A stretch of 31,651 nt of DNA, taken from IMG/VR virus record IMGVR_UViG_3300023257_001668, positions 1 to 31,651 of that record. The stretch is one strand, 5' to 3'. Positions 31,483 through 31,651 of the stretch are shown here, piece by piece (position 1 is the first letter of the stretch; the number at the start of each line of letters is the position of its first letter). This DNA is from a virus. The translations under genes and the position numbers were made by a program. Under the pieces are notes generated by a model, which was given only the letters and a program-made list of their open reading frames with translations, made no database searches and had not been told where the DNA came from.

Positions 31483-31651
31483 TTAAGCGCTATGCTTAAC
31501 GTTAGTTACCTTAACTGCTGCTCCCTCTTCTTCCAACTTGAAGTCGAGACGCATTGTTATAGTAACCTCAACTATTCTCTTTCTTGGCACTCTTTCCATC
31601 TCATACATAATGTCACGATGAACGCCCATTACGATATTTTTTGGATTGATT
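31483..31651 (-). CDS. Major capsid protein, C-terminal 55 residues (N-terminus beyond window)
   Basis: An open frame enters from the right edge and ends with TAA at 31483. The visible end (NPKNIVMGVHRDIMYEME, then RIVEVTITMRLDFKLEEEGA, then VKV) is typical of HK97-fold phage major capsid proteins, whose last part has the pattern P-x-N-[IL]-x-x-G-[IV]-x-RDI followed by TLR-x-DF-x-x-EEE-x-A-V. Only the last third of the fold is seen. The direct terminator downstream fits a very highly expressed gene. Confidence 0.88.
   Translation of the reverse strand, partial: INPKNIVMGVHRDIMYEMERVPRKRIVEVTITMRLDFKLEEEGAAVKVTNVKHSA

Noticed and set aside
31465-31493. TATAAT at 31470-31465 as a promoter for the glycan cluster
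   Set aside because: No acceptable -35 box lies 16-18 bases upstream, and RNA would start inside the terminator stem.
1-31651. Diversity-generating retroelement acting on the fibre genes
   Set aside because: No reverse transcriptase, no template repeat with adenine-specific differences, and the paralogous fibre modules differ at all base types.

Overview
The window is a piece of a tailed-phage (siphovirus-type) late region from an AT-rich genome. All genes that I can support lie on the minus strand and are read from the right edge to the left. The host cannot be named. The tail-tip genes follow the order of phage lambda (H-M-L-K-I-J), and a heptosyltransferase-like (GT9) enzyme is present, which together favour a Gram-negative or LPS-bearing, probably uncultivated, host. 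Nearly all start codons have AGGAG-like ribosome binding sites, and neighbouring genes overlap by 1-28 bases (often ATGA or TAATG), so this is a tightly packed operon system.

Layout in the direction of transcription. (1) 31651-31483: C-terminal end of an HK97-fold major capsid protein, followed by a strong intrinsic terminator (31463-31428). (2) 31402-22214: an accessory cluster of sugar and methyl transfer genes. It holds a GT9-methyltransferase fusion, three further glycosyltransferases, two sister methyltransferases, two other methyltransferases, one more GT-A-like glycosyltransferase and an NAD-dependent sugar epimerase, with small structural genes (38, 105 and 153 aa) in between. (3) 22158-13549: a 68-aa orphan, a leader region with a hairpin, an 18-codon ORF and a terminator, a beta-helix tailspike-like protein, an 81-aa coiled-coil protein and a giant 1824-aa repeat protein. 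(4) 13552-10226: neck and tail genes (fibre-adaptor-like protein, connector, head-tail adaptor, HK97 gp10-like, tail completion, major tail protein, two chaperone-position genes). (5) 10229-1: tape measure, then M-, L-, K- and fused I/J-like tail-tip proteins, then two related receptor-binding or fibre proteins, the last cut by the left edge.

The most unusual content is an acidic, beta-rich repeat of 20-23 residues with a core like [DE]-x-I-x-I-x-E. About 65 copies make up most of the 1824-aa protein, in two blocks either side of a central propeller-like domain. The same repeat is attached to the C-terminus of the gpM-like tail protein, appears at the N-terminus of the protein after J, and makes up a 38-aa microprotein some 5 kb upstream of the giant gene. 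A 29-base exact match between the gpM-like gene and the giant gene, and a 66-base exact direct repeat inside the giant gene (2562 bases apart, in frame), suggest that the repeat is exchanged by recombination. I do not recognise it as a named family.

A plausible overall reading (inference) is that the normally continuous head-tail cassette was split between the capsid and connector genes by about 18 kb of accessory DNA encoding host-surface recognition (tailspike, giant fibre) and glycan modification. The glycan enzymes may decorate the virion or alter the host surface. Promoter, terminator and leader structures at 24.2 kb, 21.8 kb and 31.4 kb would let these blocks be expressed at different levels.
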